Positions 46,545-55,268 of a stretch of 64,000 bases of DNA are shown here, piece after piece. Position 1 is the first letter of the stretch, and each line of letters begins with the position of its first letter. Location of the stretch: positions 1,674,001-1,738,000 of the forward strand of contig NZ_VFMQ01000001.1 in NCBI RefSeq assembly GCF_006715175.1. Direction: 5' to 3'. Source of the stretch: Curtobacterium citreum. Lineage in GTDB: Bacteria > Actinomycetota > Actinomycetes > Actinomycetales > Microbacteriaceae. The translations under genes and the position numbers were made by a program. The notes under the pieces are model-generated. The model had not been told where the DNA came from and searched no databases. It saw only the letters and a program-made list of their open reading frames with translations.

Positions 46545-47225
46545 ATGGCGAAGATCCTGGTGGTCGAGGACGACCCCGAGATGGGCACCCTCGTCGAACG
46601 CGGCCTCACCGACGAGGGCCACGACGTCACCCTGGTCCGCGACGGCAACGCCGCCCTCGGCCAGGCGCTCGGCGAGGACTTCGACGCCGCCGCGATCGAC
46701 GTCATGCTCCCCGAGATGAGCGGCTTCGAGGTCTGCCGACGACTCCGCGAGCTCGGCAAGGATCTGCCCGTCGTGCTCGTCACCGCCCGCGACGCCGTCG
46801 ACGACCGCGTCTTCGGGCTCGACTCCGGTGCGGACGACTACCTCACCAAGCCGTTCGCCATCGCCGAGCTCAACGCCCGCCTCCGAGCCCACCTGCGCCG
46901 CCGCGCCGCCGGCACCCCCACCGTGGCGCAGGCCGGCACCGTCCGGCTCGACACCGTCGCCGTGCGTGCCACCGTGCGCGGCCGCGACCTGCCCCTCAGC
47001 GTCAAGGAGTTCTCCCTGCTCCGGTTCCTCATCCAGGGCAGCCCGGAACCCCGGAGCCGCTCGGCCGTGCTCGAGGAGGTCTGGGGGAGCTCCGAGCACT
47101 TCGACCCGACGATCGTCGACCAGTACGTCAGCTACGTCCGCAAGAAGCTCGCCGCCGCCGACGCGGACGTCGCCATCCGCACGGTGCGCGGTGTCGGCTA
47201 CGCCCTGGACGTGCACCACCCGTGA
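46545..47225 (+). CDS. OmpR-family response regulator
   Basis: 226 aa. Receiver domain with phospho-acceptor D52 (AAIDVMLPEMSGF), acidic pocket E8-D9-D10 and Lys in DDYLTKPF. The C-terminal winged helix contains LSVKEFSLLRFLI and VDQYVSYVRKKL. Overlaps the kinase gene by 4 nt. Likely controls the flavin electron-transfer genes downstream (inference from co-orientation). Confidence 0.95.
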   Translation: MAKILVVEDDPEMGTLVERGLTDEGHDVTLVRDGNAALGQALGEDFDAAAIDVMLPEMSGFEVCRRLRELGKDLPVVLVTARDAVDDRVFGLDSGADDYLTKPFAIAELNARLRAHLRRRAAGTPTVAQAGTVRLDTVAVRATVRGRDLPLSVKEFSLLRFLIQGSPEPRSRSAVLEEVWGSSEHFDPTIVDQYVSYVRKKLAAADADVAIRTVRGVGYALDVHHP

Positions 47226-48664
47226 GGCGCTGGCTCCTCCGCCGCAGCATCCGGACGCGCATCACCCTGGGCAGCGTCGCGGTCGGCCTCGTCGTCCTGT
47301 CCGCCGCCTCCGTCGCGCTGCACCACCAGGTCCGGACCGCCACCGAGGACACCGACCGCTCGCTCGCCGCGAGCGACCTCGCACCGTTCGTCCAGGACCT
47401 CCGGCAGAACCCGGACGAACTCCCCGACGAACCCACACGCGGCGTGCTGGTCGGCATCCGAGCCGACGGCCGCTGGGTGGTCGACACGCTCCCGCGGGGC
47501 GTCCGGGAGGCACTGCCCACCACCGCGGGCACGTCCGGTCCCACGGACGGCCGGCCCCAGGACGACGGGGACGGCGACCAGGACCGGGACGGCGGACGGG
47601 ACGGCAGTGGAGACGAGGACGGGGACCGCGTGGCGACCCGCGAGGTCCGCGCCGACGGCCGCACGTACGTCGTCGCCGGGCAGCAGGTCGGTGACACGGT
47701 CGTCTGGGCGGCACGGGACACCCGCCCCGGGCAGGAGACCATCCGCCGAGTCGACCGCTCACTCGTCGTCGGCACCCTGCTCGCCGTCGCCGCGTTCGCC
47801 GGCACCGCCTGGGTCCTCACCGGGCTCGCCCTCCGTCCGGTCGCCCGGATGCGCCGCCGCGCCGAAGACCTCGGCGACGGGGGAGCGGACGGACACCTGC
47901 CCGTCGGACCCGCCGAGGACGAACTCGCCGCCCTCGCCCGGACCCTCAACCGCTTCGTCGACCGGCAGCACGAGAACGCCGCCCGGGAACGCCGCATGGT
48001 CTCCGATGCCGCCCACGAGCTCCGCACACCGCTCGCCGCCCTCACCGCGCGACTCGAGCTCGCCCACCGGCACAGCGGGGACGCGCCCGCCCTCGAGGGC
48101 GACCTGACCGCCGCCGAACGCGACGCCGCCCGACTGTCGGCGCTCGCCGCGTCGCTCCTCGAGCTCAGCCGGCTCGACGACGGGGCCGACGAGCACGTGA
48201 CCTCGACGGCGGACGAGCTGGTCTCCGAGCTGATGGCGTCCGTCGACCGCGCCCGCGCCCTGCCCGAGGCGGTCACCACCGAGGTCGACTTCGTCACCGC
48301 GGTGCCGGACGGCGACGCCCGGTACGCCATCGGTCGGTCGGCGTTCGCCCGGGTGGTCGACAACCTCACCGCGAACGCCCTCGCCGCGGCGACGGGCGGC
48401 TCGGTGCAGGTCGACCTCGCGCAGCGCGACGACGAGCTCGTGCTCCGGGTGCTCGACGACGGACCCGGTGTGCCGGACGCGTTCCTGCCGCACGCCTTCG
48501 AGCGGTTCGCCCGGGCGGACGCGTCGCGGAACAGCGCCCTGGGCGGCAGCGGTCTCGGGCTCGCGCTCGTCCGGGGCACCGCCGAGCGCGCCGGCGGCTC
48601 GGCGACGCTGCGCAACCGGAAGACCGGCGGTGCCGAGGCCGAGGTGCGGCTGCCGCGGCGCTGA
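47222..48664 (+). CDS. Sensor histidine kinase
   Basis: 480 aa. Two membrane helices (about residues 13-35 and 180-205) enclose an extracellular sensor of about 145 residues with a very Asp/Gly-rich run (DGDGDQDRDGGRDGSGDEDGD), which might bind cations (inference). HAMP-like region, H-box VSDAAHELRTPLAAL, N-box VVDNLTANALAAA, G-boxes DDGPGVPDAF and GGSGLGLAL. GTG 47222 overlaps the regulator stop. Confidence 0.94.
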   Translation: MRRWLLRRSIRTRITLGSVAVGLVVLSAASVALHHQVRTATEDTDRSLAASDLAPFVQDLRQNPDELPDEPTRGVLVGIRADGRWVVDTLPRGVREALPTTAGTSGPTDGRPQDDGDGDQDRDGGRDGSGDEDGDRVATREVRADGRTYVVAGQQVGDTVVWAARDTRPGQETIRRVDRSLVVGTLLAVAAFAGTAWVLTGLALRPVARMRRRAEDLGDGGADGHLPVGPAEDELAALARTLNRFVDRQHENAARERRMVSDAAHELRTPLAALTARLELAHRHSGDAPALEGDLTAAERDAARLSALAASLLELSRLDDGADEHVTSTADELVSELMASVDRARALPEAVTTEVDFVTAVPDGDARYAIGRSAFARVVDNLTANALAAATGGSVQVDLAQRDDELVLRVLDDGPGVPDAFLPHAFERFARADASRNSALGGSGLGLALVRGTAERAGGSATLRNRKTGGAEAEVRLPRR

Positions 48665-48800
48665 CCAGGAGCTCCGACCCGCAGCCGTTCTCAGAGCACT
48701 CGAGATCTCGAACGAAGTCCGGGTCCCGTTCCGAGGTCCCTGCGAGGTCGCGCTCCGATGCTGTGAGGGACCCGAACCCCCGCTGGACAGGAGCGACCCG
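48665..48800 (+). promoter_or_regulatory. Gap between kinase and flavocytochrome genes
   Basis: 136 nt. It contains ACTCGAGATCTCGAACG, an imperfect palindrome, and two GTCCC/GGGAC pairs. It is the most likely place for the response regulator to bind. I cannot name a definite promoter. Confidence 0.3.
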
Positions 48801-50240
48801 ATGATCGACACCGCGCGGCCGACCACCCGCCGCACCCCGCTCGACCGGCCGCCGGCCCCCGAACCGCTGCCCGTCGCGGCCGAGCGCCGCCGTGCCGCCA
48901 CCCGTCGACGCCTGCGCGGGGTCGACCTGCTGACCGTGCTGACCTGGCTGTCCGCAGCCGTGGCGGTCACGCTCTGGCTCGCGACCCCGGGGTCGCACAC
49001 CGTCGCCGGCATCGGTGGCTGGCTCGAGGCCGGCGGGATCGTCGCGGGACTGATCGGGACCGACCTCGTGCTCGTCATGCTGGTCCTGGCCGCGCGGGTG
49101 CCGGTCATCGACCGCCTGATCGGGCAGGACGTGGCGATCGCGCACCACCGGGCGCTCGGCAAGCCGGTCCTGTACCTGCTGCTCGCGCACGGTGCACTGC
49201 TGACGCTCGGCTACGGCATCGGCGACGGTACGGGCCCGATCGCCGAGACCGTCGCGCTGTTCGGCTCGCAGGACATGCCGCTGGCCTACCTGTCGATCGG
49301 CCTGTTCGTCGTCGTGGTCGGCACCTCGATCGTCGCGGTCCGCCGTCGGCTGCCGTACGAGGCCTGGCACGTGATCCACCTGCTCAGCTACGCGGCGGTG
49401 CTCGTCGCGTTCCCGCACATGACCACCGGCAGCGTCCTCGGTGCGGGCAGCTGGCAGCGGGCCTACTGGATCGCGCTGTACGTCGCCGCGTTCGGACTCG
49501 TCGCCCTGTACCGGTTCGTGCTGCCCGTCGTCGTGACCTTCCGGCACCGCATCCGGGTGGTCGGCGTCGAACCGATCGCTCCGGGGGTCGTCTCCATCCA
49601 CATGGCCGGCCGGGACCTCGACGCACTCGGCGCGCACGGCGGCCAGTACGGCGTCTGGCGCTTCTGGAGCCGGCAGACCTGGTGGCACGCCCACCCGGTG
49701 TCGTTCTCCGCGGTCCCGAGCCGGAACGGCGCCCGCATCACGGTGCGCGACCTCGGCGCGGGGTCCGCGCGGCTCGGCCGCATCCGCCCGGGCACGGCCG
49801 TCTCGCTCGAGGGGCCGTACGGGCTCTTCACGAAGCAGGCCCGGTCCGCGCCGAAGCTCGCGCTCGTGGCCTCGGGCATCGGCATCACCCCGATCCGCGC
49901 CCTGCTCGAGGACGCCGACCTGCGTCCGGGCGAGGCGACGGTGCTCCTCCGTGGCTCCGACAGCGACCAGCAGTACCTGTGGGAGGAGACCGCCGAGCTC
50001 GCCCGTCGCACCGGCAGTCGTGTGTACGGCATGGTCGGGCCGCGTGCCGGGTCGGCCGAGAGCTGGATGACCGAGGACGACCTGCGTCGCGGGGTGCACC
50101 TGCGGAGCGTGTTCCCCGACCTGCTCGACTCCGACCTGTACGTCTGCGGCCCGCAGGTCTGGACGGACCTCGTCGTGGCCGAGGCCCGCGCGGCCGGCGT
50201 CCCCGAGCACCGCATCCACCAGGAACGGTTCGCCTCGTGA
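48801..50240 (+). CDS. Ferric-reductase-like transmembrane flavocytochrome
   Basis: 479 aa. Six membrane helices with His residues for two haems (IAHHRALGK, LLLAHGALL, YEAWHVIHLLSYA, AFPHMTTG). A cytoplasmic ferredoxin-reductase-like part follows: FAD-binding HPVSFSAVP and NAD(P)-binding VASGIGITPIRALLE, ending YVCGPQVWTDLV. It should carry electrons from NAD(P)H across the membrane. ATG 48801 follows AGGAGCGACCCG. Overlaps the next gene by 4 nt, and the three genes to apbE are co-translated. Confidence 0.92.
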   Translation: MIDTARPTTRRTPLDRPPAPEPLPVAAERRRAATRRRLRGVDLLTVLTWLSAAVAVTLWLATPGSHTVAGIGGWLEAGGIVAGLIGTDLVLVMLVLAARVPVIDRLIGQDVAIAHHRALGKPVLYLLLAHGALLTLGYGIGDGTGPIAETVALFGSQDMPLAYLSIGLFVVVVGTSIVAVRRRLPYEAWHVIHLLSYAAVLVAFPHMTTGSVLGAGSWQRAYWIALYVAAFGLVALYRFVLPVVVTFRHRIRVVGVEPIAPGVVSIHMAGRDLDALGAHGGQYGVWRFWSRQTWWHAHPVSFSAVPSRNGARITVRDLGAGSARLGRIRPGTAVSLEGPYGLFTKQARSAPKLALVASGIGITPIRALLEDADLRPGEATVLLRGSDSDQQYLWEETAELARRTGSRVYGMVGPRAGSAESWMTEDDLRRGVHLRSVFPDLLDSDLYVCGPQVWTDLVVAEARAAGVPEHRIHQERFAS

Positions 50241-50788
50241 CCGCGGTGCGGACCCGCGGGGTCGTCATCGGCGCGCTGTCCTCCGTCGCGGTGCTCGCCA
50301 TCGGGTGGCAGCTCGGCGGCCAGCCCGCCCAGGTCGCCGCATCGGGCACCACGGCCGGGACGAACGCCGGCACCACGAGCGGCACGGGAACCGCCGGGAC
50401 CGGCGGGAGCGCCACGGCCGGCGGGAGCACCGGGACCGGCGGCACGACTGCGACCAGCCCGGCCACCACCGCCCCGTCCGCCGGCGGCAGCACGTCCGGT
50501 GGCAGCAGCGCGTCCGGCACGTTCACCGGCACCGCCGCCGCGACCCGCTACGGCCCCGTGCAGGTCCAGGTGACCGTCAGCGGAGGGAAGCTGACCGACG
50601 TCCAGGCCCTGCAGCTGACGAACCGGGACGGCCGGTCGGTGGCGATCAGCCAGCAGGCCGCGCCGATCCTCCGACAGGAGGCCCTGCAGGCGCAGTCCGC
50701 GACGATCCAGGCGGTCAGCGGCGCGACCTACACGAGCGAGGGCTACACGACCTCGCTGCAGTCCGCCCTCGACCAGGCGGGCCTGTGA
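50237..50788 (+). CDS. Exported FMN-binding domain protein, target of ApbE
   Basis: 183 aa. An N-terminal membrane anchor (GVVIGALSSVAVLAIGW) is followed by a linker of about 65 residues made mostly of Gly, Thr, Ser and Ala, then an FMN-binding domain. The covalent flavinylation motif is visible near the C-terminus in AVSGATYTSEGY, where the Thr after SGA is the expected attachment residue. It accepts electrons outside the membrane from the flavocytochrome encoded upstream. Confidence 0.9.
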   Translation: MTAVRTRGVVIGALSSVAVLAIGWQLGGQPAQVAASGTTAGTNAGTTSGTGTAGTGGSATAGGSTGTGGTTATSPATTAPSAGGSTSGGSSASGTFTGTAAATRYGPVQVQVTVSGGKLTDVQALQLTNRDGRSVAISQQAAPILRQEALQAQSATIQAVSGATYTSEGYTTSLQSALDQAGL

Positions 50789-51582
50789 GCCGCGTCGACG
50801 GTCCCGCGGCCGAGACCGCCGTGCGGACCTTCGAGACGATGGGCACGGTCGTCAGCCTCCGCGGCGCCGACACCCCGACCGCCCTGGCCGTCCGGGACGT
50901 CTTCGTCGCGTACGACCGGCGGTACAGCCTGTACGACCCGGACTCCGACCTCAGCCGCATCGCCGCCGGGACGCTCCGGCTCGCGGACGCGCCGCAGGAG
51001 GTGCGCGACACCTACGCGCTCGCCCTCGAATGGCGCGAGCGCACGCACGGTGCCTTCACCCCGCACCGGCCGGACCGCGTGCTCGACCTGTCCGGGGTCG
51101 TGAAGGCCCTCGCGATCCGCGACGCCGGTGCCGTCCTCGACGGCTCGTTGCGTCCGGCAGCCGATGCAGGTGGCAGGGCGGGGTCCGCCGCTTGGATGCT
51201 CGCGGCCGGCGGCGACGTGCTCGCGCGGGGGACCTGTGGGGACGATCCCTGGCAGGTCGGCATCGTCGACCCGCTCGACCGCGAGCGGGTCGTCGGCGTG
51301 GTCCCGCTCGGTGACGACCGTCGGGCGGTCGCGACCTCCGGCACGGCCGAGCGCGGCGAGCACGTCTGGCGCCGGGCCGACCCGGTGTTCCGGCAGGTCA
51401 CCGTCGTCGCGCCGGACGTCGTCACCGCGGACGTCCTGGCCACCGCGGTCCTCGCGGGCGACGAGCAGGACCTCGCCGCGGTGACCGCCGACGGCTCGGT
51501 CGACGTCCTGGCCTTCGGGGTGGACGGCTGTGTGTGGGCGACCCCCGGCGCCTCCGCGTACGTCACCGGGGCCGAAGCCTGA
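50785..51582 (+). CDS. apbE: FAD:protein FMN transferase
   Basis: 265 aa. Attaches FMN covalently to Thr in the SGAT motif of proteins such as the one encoded just upstream. Family marks: TFETMGTVVSL at the N-terminus, YDPDSDLSRI, LDLSGVVKALAI (normally D-x-G-G-x-x-K-G, here altered), AAGGDVLARG, and the VATSGTAERGEHV region. Overlaps the FMN-binding gene by 4 nt. Confidence 0.92.
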   Translation: MSRVDGPAAETAVRTFETMGTVVSLRGADTPTALAVRDVFVAYDRRYSLYDPDSDLSRIAAGTLRLADAPQEVRDTYALALEWRERTHGAFTPHRPDRVLDLSGVVKALAIRDAGAVLDGSLRPAADAGGRAGSAAWMLAAGGDVLARGTCGDDPWQVGIVDPLDRERVVGVVPLGDDRRAVATSGTAERGEHVWRRADPVFRQVTVVAPDVVTADVLATAVLAGDEQDLAAVTADGSVDVLAFGVDGCVWATPGASAYVTGAEA

Positions 51583-51680
51583 CCGACGGCGCTGCCCGAG
51601 AGGCTTCCGTCGCGGGCCCTGACCTGCCAGCATGGTGCCCACCGGACGACGACGTCCGCCCGACCCGGAGGGAACCACCC

Positions 51681-51739
51681 GTGTCCGTCACGCTCAACCC
51701 GTACATCGGCTTCCGCGACCAGGCCCGCGACGCCCTCGG
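51681..51739 (+). pseudogene. 5' fragment of a VOC-family gene split by the transposon
   Basis: The first 59 nt encode SVTLNPYIGFRDQARDALG, the typical start of PhnB-like VOC proteins. GGAGGG precedes GTG 51681. The frame is cut by the transposon end at 51740. Joined to 61845-62199, it restores a continuous 137-aa frame. Confidence 0.92.
51733..51739. repeat. Left copy of the 7-bp target duplication
   Basis: CCCTCGG immediately before the transposon's TGT end; the same 7 bp follow its other end at 61838-61844. Confidence 0.9.
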
Positions 51740-51789
51740 TGTGGCCGTTCACGCTGAGTTGCGTAGAAGTGGTCACGCTTTCTTGCCGT
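51740..51789. repeat. Left transposon end (inverted repeat with two TCACGCT boxes)
   Basis: TGTGGCCGT followed by TCACGCT at 51749 and again at 51773, a 24-bp period. These are probable transposase binding sites. Confidence 0.9.
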
Positions 51790-51809
51790 AACTAGTCGGC
51801 CGTCGAACT

Positions 51810-52769
51810 TCAGCTACCGCTTCGTTTGGCTGTCCGCTTGGTCGGCGGGCGGGGTAGTTCCAGGCGTCCAGCGCTGTGAAGGGCTAGGAGTAGCAAGCCG
51901 ATGATGAGTGGGACGGCGAGGATGGTGACGGAACCACTGTCACCGACGTACCCGCGAAGCCTATTGAAGCTGAGCGCCCCGACGTACGGCACCAGGCTCA
52001 GCACGATCGTGAAGGCAGGACGCCAGTAGCGGGCGAGAGCCAGCCCGATCGCTACGAGCTCGAGGACGCCCGTTGCGTACCAGGCATAGAGGTTTCCGTT
52101 CCAGATCGATCGGCTGTAGAGCCACTCGGTGAAGTCGCTCGTCGAGGCGTAGCTGAGCGCACCGAGCAGCGCCCAGCCAACAGTCGCGGCTGCGGTGTGA
52201 TGCGACCGGTGCGGCCGGCCTATCGCCGCAACGGCAGCACACATGCTGAGCAGGAACAGTGTCGCTCGATCGACGCTCCACACTCCGGACGGGGAGGCGA
52301 AGAAGTACGGCGACACCCCAGCGAGCAGCATCAGGATGAACAGCGTTGCCCTCCCGATCGCCCACCGCCCGGTCAGCGCCGCCAGGAGCGCGATGATCCA
52401 GAGCGCGGCGAACGCGAAGCCGGTGTCCCGGAACGGTCCGACCTGGACCATCAGTCCCGGAGTCGGGTTGCTGCGGATCCACGGAGACCAACTCGTGAAG
52501 ACGAACTCGGCCAGGGCCAGGCCGGCCCCCATCGCGAGCGCGACGGTGCTCGCGGCGTTCCGAACCTCTGGAACGACGACACGGTCGAGGCGGGCCTCGA
52601 GCCCGTGCTCGGCGATCGCCCAGCGCTCCTTGAACGTTGGATGCGCACGGCTTTGACCGTCGGCGACGTCGAGGAGCGTTCCCAGGAAGGCTTCGCCGTG
52701 CGCCGCCCTCCAGGAGCGGGGATACCAGGCGAGGAGGCGACGGTACCGGTGCTCCATTGCGCTGGTCAT
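51810..52769 (-). CDS. Multi-helix membrane protein (transposon cargo)
   Basis: 319 aa. A conserved soluble N-terminus (MEHRYRRLLAWYPRSWRAAHGEAFLGTLLDVADG) is followed by seven to eight hydrophobic helices. Proteins of this layout are common next to PadR regulators in actinobacteria; function unknown. It overlaps the PadR gene by 4 nt (ATGA). Base composition is less GC-rich than the chromosome around it. Confidence 0.78.
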   Translation of the reverse strand: MTSAMEHRYRRLLAWYPRSWRAAHGEAFLGTLLDVADGQSRAHPTFKERWAIAEHGLEARLDRVVVPEVRNAASTVALAMGAGLALAEFVFTSWSPWIRSNPTPGLMVQVGPFRDTGFAFAALWIIALLAALTGRWAIGRATLFILMLLAGVSPYFFASPSGVWSVDRATLFLLSMCAAVAAIGRPHRSHHTAAATVGWALLGALSYASTSDFTEWLYSRSIWNGNLYAWYATGVLELVAIGLALARYWRPAFTIVLSLVPYVGALSFNRLRGYVGDSGSVTILAVPLIIGLLLLALHSAGRLELPRPPTKRTAKRSGS

Positions 52770-53116
52770 GCTTCAACCGCCCGACCGGAGACCACGGCCG
52801 GTCGACGGAGGCCAGCTTCGAGAGCTCGTACCTTGAGCGCGAGGCGCTGGGTTTCGTCCTCCAAGCGCTGCGTTCCCGCTGAGGTAAGCGTGTAGTAGCG
52901 CCGGAGACGCCCCCCAACGACCTCGTCTCCGGCGCCTTCCACCAGACCGTCTGACTCGAGCCGTTCCAGTGTTTTGTAGAGCGTCGTCACTGCGAGCGTG
53001 ACATTGCCCGCGGAAAGCTCGGCGACGGACTGAATGATCCCGTAACCGTGGGCCCGACCACGAGCGAGTGTGGTCAGGACCCAGAACGCCGGCTCCCGCA
53101 GTTCGGCTGTGCTCAT
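52766..53116 (-). CDS. PadR-family transcriptional regulator (transposon cargo)
   Basis: 116 aa. Winged helix-turn-helix with the PadR signature AFWVLTTLARGRAHGYGIIQSV, then TTLYKTLERLESDGLVEG and LRRYYTLTSAGTQRL. ATG 53116 is chosen as the family N-terminus begins at STAELREPAFW. It probably represses itself and the membrane protein through the palindrome just upstream. Confidence 0.92.
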   Translation of the reverse strand: MSTAELREPAFWVLTTLARGRAHGYGIIQSVAELSAGNVTLAVTTLYKTLERLESDGLVEGAGDEVVGGRLRRYYTLTSAGTQRLEDETQRLALKVRALEAGLRRPAVVSGRAVEA

Positions 53117-53127
53117 ACATCGAGCAT

Positions 53128-53146
53128 ATACCCGTATCGGGGGTAT
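53128..53146. promoter_or_regulatory. Palindrome ATACCC-N7-GGGTAT upstream of padR
   Basis: Perfect 6-bp arms 12 nt before the padR start codon, in an AT-rich patch that also contains the likely -10. Good candidate for the PadR operator. Confidence 0.65.
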
Positions 53147-53167
53147 TACTAGGGCGAAAGCATCCAA

Positions 53168-53189
53168 CTCGTGAACGGTCGTTCACGAG
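53168..53189. promoter_or_regulatory. 22-bp palindrome between padR and the resolvase gene
   Basis: CTCGTGAACG and CGTTCACGAG flank a GT centre; ten perfectly paired positions. It lies about 100 nt before the resolvase gene and shares GTGAACGGTC with the transposon end. It may be part of the resolvase res site (inference). Confidence 0.55.
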
Positions 53190-53287
53190 ACGCGCGCTGG
53201 CCTTGGCGCGGAATCGGCGCGCCGCTGTCTCGTGATCCGTGTCCGTGATCTATGTACCGAACCCGGCGTTCGCGTTACAGTTCCCGC

Positions 53288-53866
53288 ATGGCATCGGTCG
53301 GATACGCGCGAGTCTCGACGCGAGAGCAGCATGCCGAGGGGCAGACCGACGTCCTCGACGCCTCCGGCTGCGAGAAGGTGTTCGTCGACTACGCCTCCGG
53401 CACGCTCGCGACGAGGCCGGCGCTGACCGAAGCACTCGGCTACCTTCGCCGCGGTGACACGCTCGTGGTGACGAAGCTCGACCGCCTGGGACGGTCGGTG
53501 AAGAACTTGAAGCAGATCGCCGACGAGCTCCACGACCGCGGCGTCGGTCTCCGCGCGCTGTCGCAGGGCATCGACACCACGACACCGGGCGGGCGGTTGT
53601 TCTTCCACATGCTTGCCGCGATCGCGGAGTTCGAGCACGACCTCATCGTCGAACGCACCCACGACGGACTCGCCGCCGCCCGCGCCCGCGGACGCTCCGG
53701 CGGGCCGAAGTTCAAGATGACCGCGAACAAGATTCGGCAAGCCCGAGCGATGTACAACGCCGGCGGGCACACCGTCCAGGAGATCGCCGACACCTTCGGC
53801 GTCTCCCGCCCCACCATCTACCGGCACCTGCAGGGTGACGCCGCGGGAGCGACGTCACCGATGTAA
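53288..53866 (+). CDS. Serine resolvase of the Tn552-like transposon
   Basis: 192 aa. Resolves co-integrates formed during replicative transposition. Catalytic Ser in VGYARVSTREQ, then TKLDRLGRSVKNL and the AAIAEFEHDLIVERT helix. The C-terminal helix-turn-helix is TVQEIADTFGVSRPTIYRHL. ATG 53288 is used; an in-frame ATG 36 nt upstream is less likely given family N-termini. Confidence 0.95.
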   Translation: MASVGYARVSTREQHAEGQTDVLDASGCEKVFVDYASGTLATRPALTEALGYLRRGDTLVVTKLDRLGRSVKNLKQIADELHDRGVGLRALSQGIDTTTPGGRLFFHMLAAIAEFEHDLIVERTHDGLAAARARGRSGGPKFKMTANKIRQARAMYNAGGHTVQEIADTFGVSRPTIYRHLQGDAAGATSPM

Positions 53867-53876
53867 CGAGCGCAGC

Positions 53877-55268
53877 GTGGACGCGGAAGCACGGTGGCAG
53901 ATCCTCCGATTGCACGTCGAGGATCGGGTCCCGCTCGCTGTCCTCGCCCGCGACAGTGGCGTCCCCGTCCGGACTCTCGCGAGTTGGTTGGCGCGCTACC
54001 GGAAAGCCGGGGCCGCGGGACTTGATACCGCCCGCCGCTCCGACAGTGGCCAGCGGACCACGCCTCCGGAACTGGTCCGACTCATCGAGGGGCTAGCACT
54101 GTCGAGGCCGCGACCATCCGTCGCGACGTTGCATCGGCTCGTGGCCCAGGGTGCAGCCGATGTGGGAACGATCGCACCGTCGTACTCAACGGTGCGACGA
54201 ATCGTTCGCGGCCTTGACCCCGCGATGATCACGCTCGCCCTCGACGGGCCGACGTCGTACCGCGACAAGCACGAACTGGTGCTCCGGCGACGGGCAACCC
54301 GTCCGAACCAGGTGTGGCAAGCAGACCACACCATGCTCGACATCCTCATCCGAGGCGCCGACGACAAACCAGACCGGCCGTGGCTGACTGTCATCCTCGA
54401 CGACTACTCCCGCGCCATCTGCGGCTACATGGTCTTCTCCGGCGCACCGTCTGCGATGAACACCGCACTCGCGCTCCGGCAAGCGATCTGGCCGAAACCT
54501 GACCCGTCATGGGCGATGTGCGGTGTTCCAGACGTGCTGCACGTCGACCACGGCAGCGACTTCATCAGCCACCACCTCGAGCACGCCACCCGCGATCTGC
54601 ACGTCCGGATCATCCACTCCACAGTCGGCCGCCCACAGGGCCGAGGGAAGATCGAACGCTTCTTCGGCACCATCAACACGGAACTGCTCCCAACGCTGCC
54701 CGGGCACCTTGCCGCCGGTACCGAAGCCGTGCCGACGCTGCGGCTACCGGACCTCGACGACGCCGTCCGATCCTTCATCAGCAGCTACAACACCCGCACG
54801 CATCGAGAGGTTAAGACCAGCCCCCACGACGCGTGGATCGGTGACGGTTGGCTGCCCCGCCTACCTGACTCGCTCGAAGCTCTCGACGGACTGCTGCTGA
54901 CCGTGCCGACCAGCCGAATCGTGCAACGCGACGGTGTGCACTTCCTCGGCCAGCGCTACCTCGCCCCCACCCTCGCCAGCTTCGTCGGTCACCCCGTAAC
55001 CGTGCGCTACGACCCCCGCGACGTCTCCGAGATCCGCATCTTTGATCACGACACCTTCATCTGCGTCGCCGTCGACGAGGACCACCCCAACCTCCGCCCC
55101 TCCCTGCACGACATCGACACCGCACGACGGGCACGACGCCGGCAACTTCGTGCCGGCATCAACGAACGCATCCCACGGGCCCTACCCGCGCGTGACCCCG
55201 ACCAGTCTGTGCCGCCCACCCCGCGGCCCAAACCGAAGCTCCGGACCTACGAAGAGGACCACCCATGA
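53877..55268 (+). CDS. DDE transposase (Tn552/Mu-type integrase core)
   Basis: 463 aa, close to the 480-aa Tn552 transposase. N-terminal helix-turn-helix (VPLAVLARDSGVPVRTLASWLARY), then the retroviral-integrase-like core with D in VWQADHTMLDI, D in LHVDHGSDFI and E in GRGKIERFFGTINTE. Next is a Mu-type C-terminal beta domain (HFLGQRYLAPTLASFVGHPVTVRYDP) and a basic tail. The start is GTG 53877 or GTG 53835. Overlaps the ATPase gene by 4 nt. Confidence 0.93.
   Translation: MDAEARWQILRLHVEDRVPLAVLARDSGVPVRTLASWLARYRKAGAAGLDTARRSDSGQRTTPPELVRLIEGLALSRPRPSVATLHRLVAQGAADVGTIAPSYSTVRRIVRGLDPAMITLALDGPTSYRDKHELVLRRRATRPNQVWQADHTMLDILIRGADDKPDRPWLTVILDDYSRAICGYMVFSGAPSAMNTALALRQAIWPKPDPSWAMCGVPDVLHVDHGSDFISHHLEHATRDLHVRIIHSTVGRPQGRGKIERFFGTINTELLPTLPGHLAAGTEAVPTLRLPDLDDAVRSFISSYNTRTHREVKTSPHDAWIGDGWLPRLPDSLEALDGLLLTVPTSRIVQRDGVHFLGQRYLAPTLASFVGHPVTVRYDPRDVSEIRIFDHDTFICVAVDEDHPNLRPSLHDIDTARRARRRQLRAGINERIPRALPARDPDQSVPPTPRPKPKLRTYEEDHP

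Noticed and set aside
51534..51791. 85-aa open frame ending inside the transposon's left end
   Set aside because: It is the truncated VOC gene start (from 51681) running into transposon sequence, plus apbE antisense-type frame upstream; not a gene of its own.
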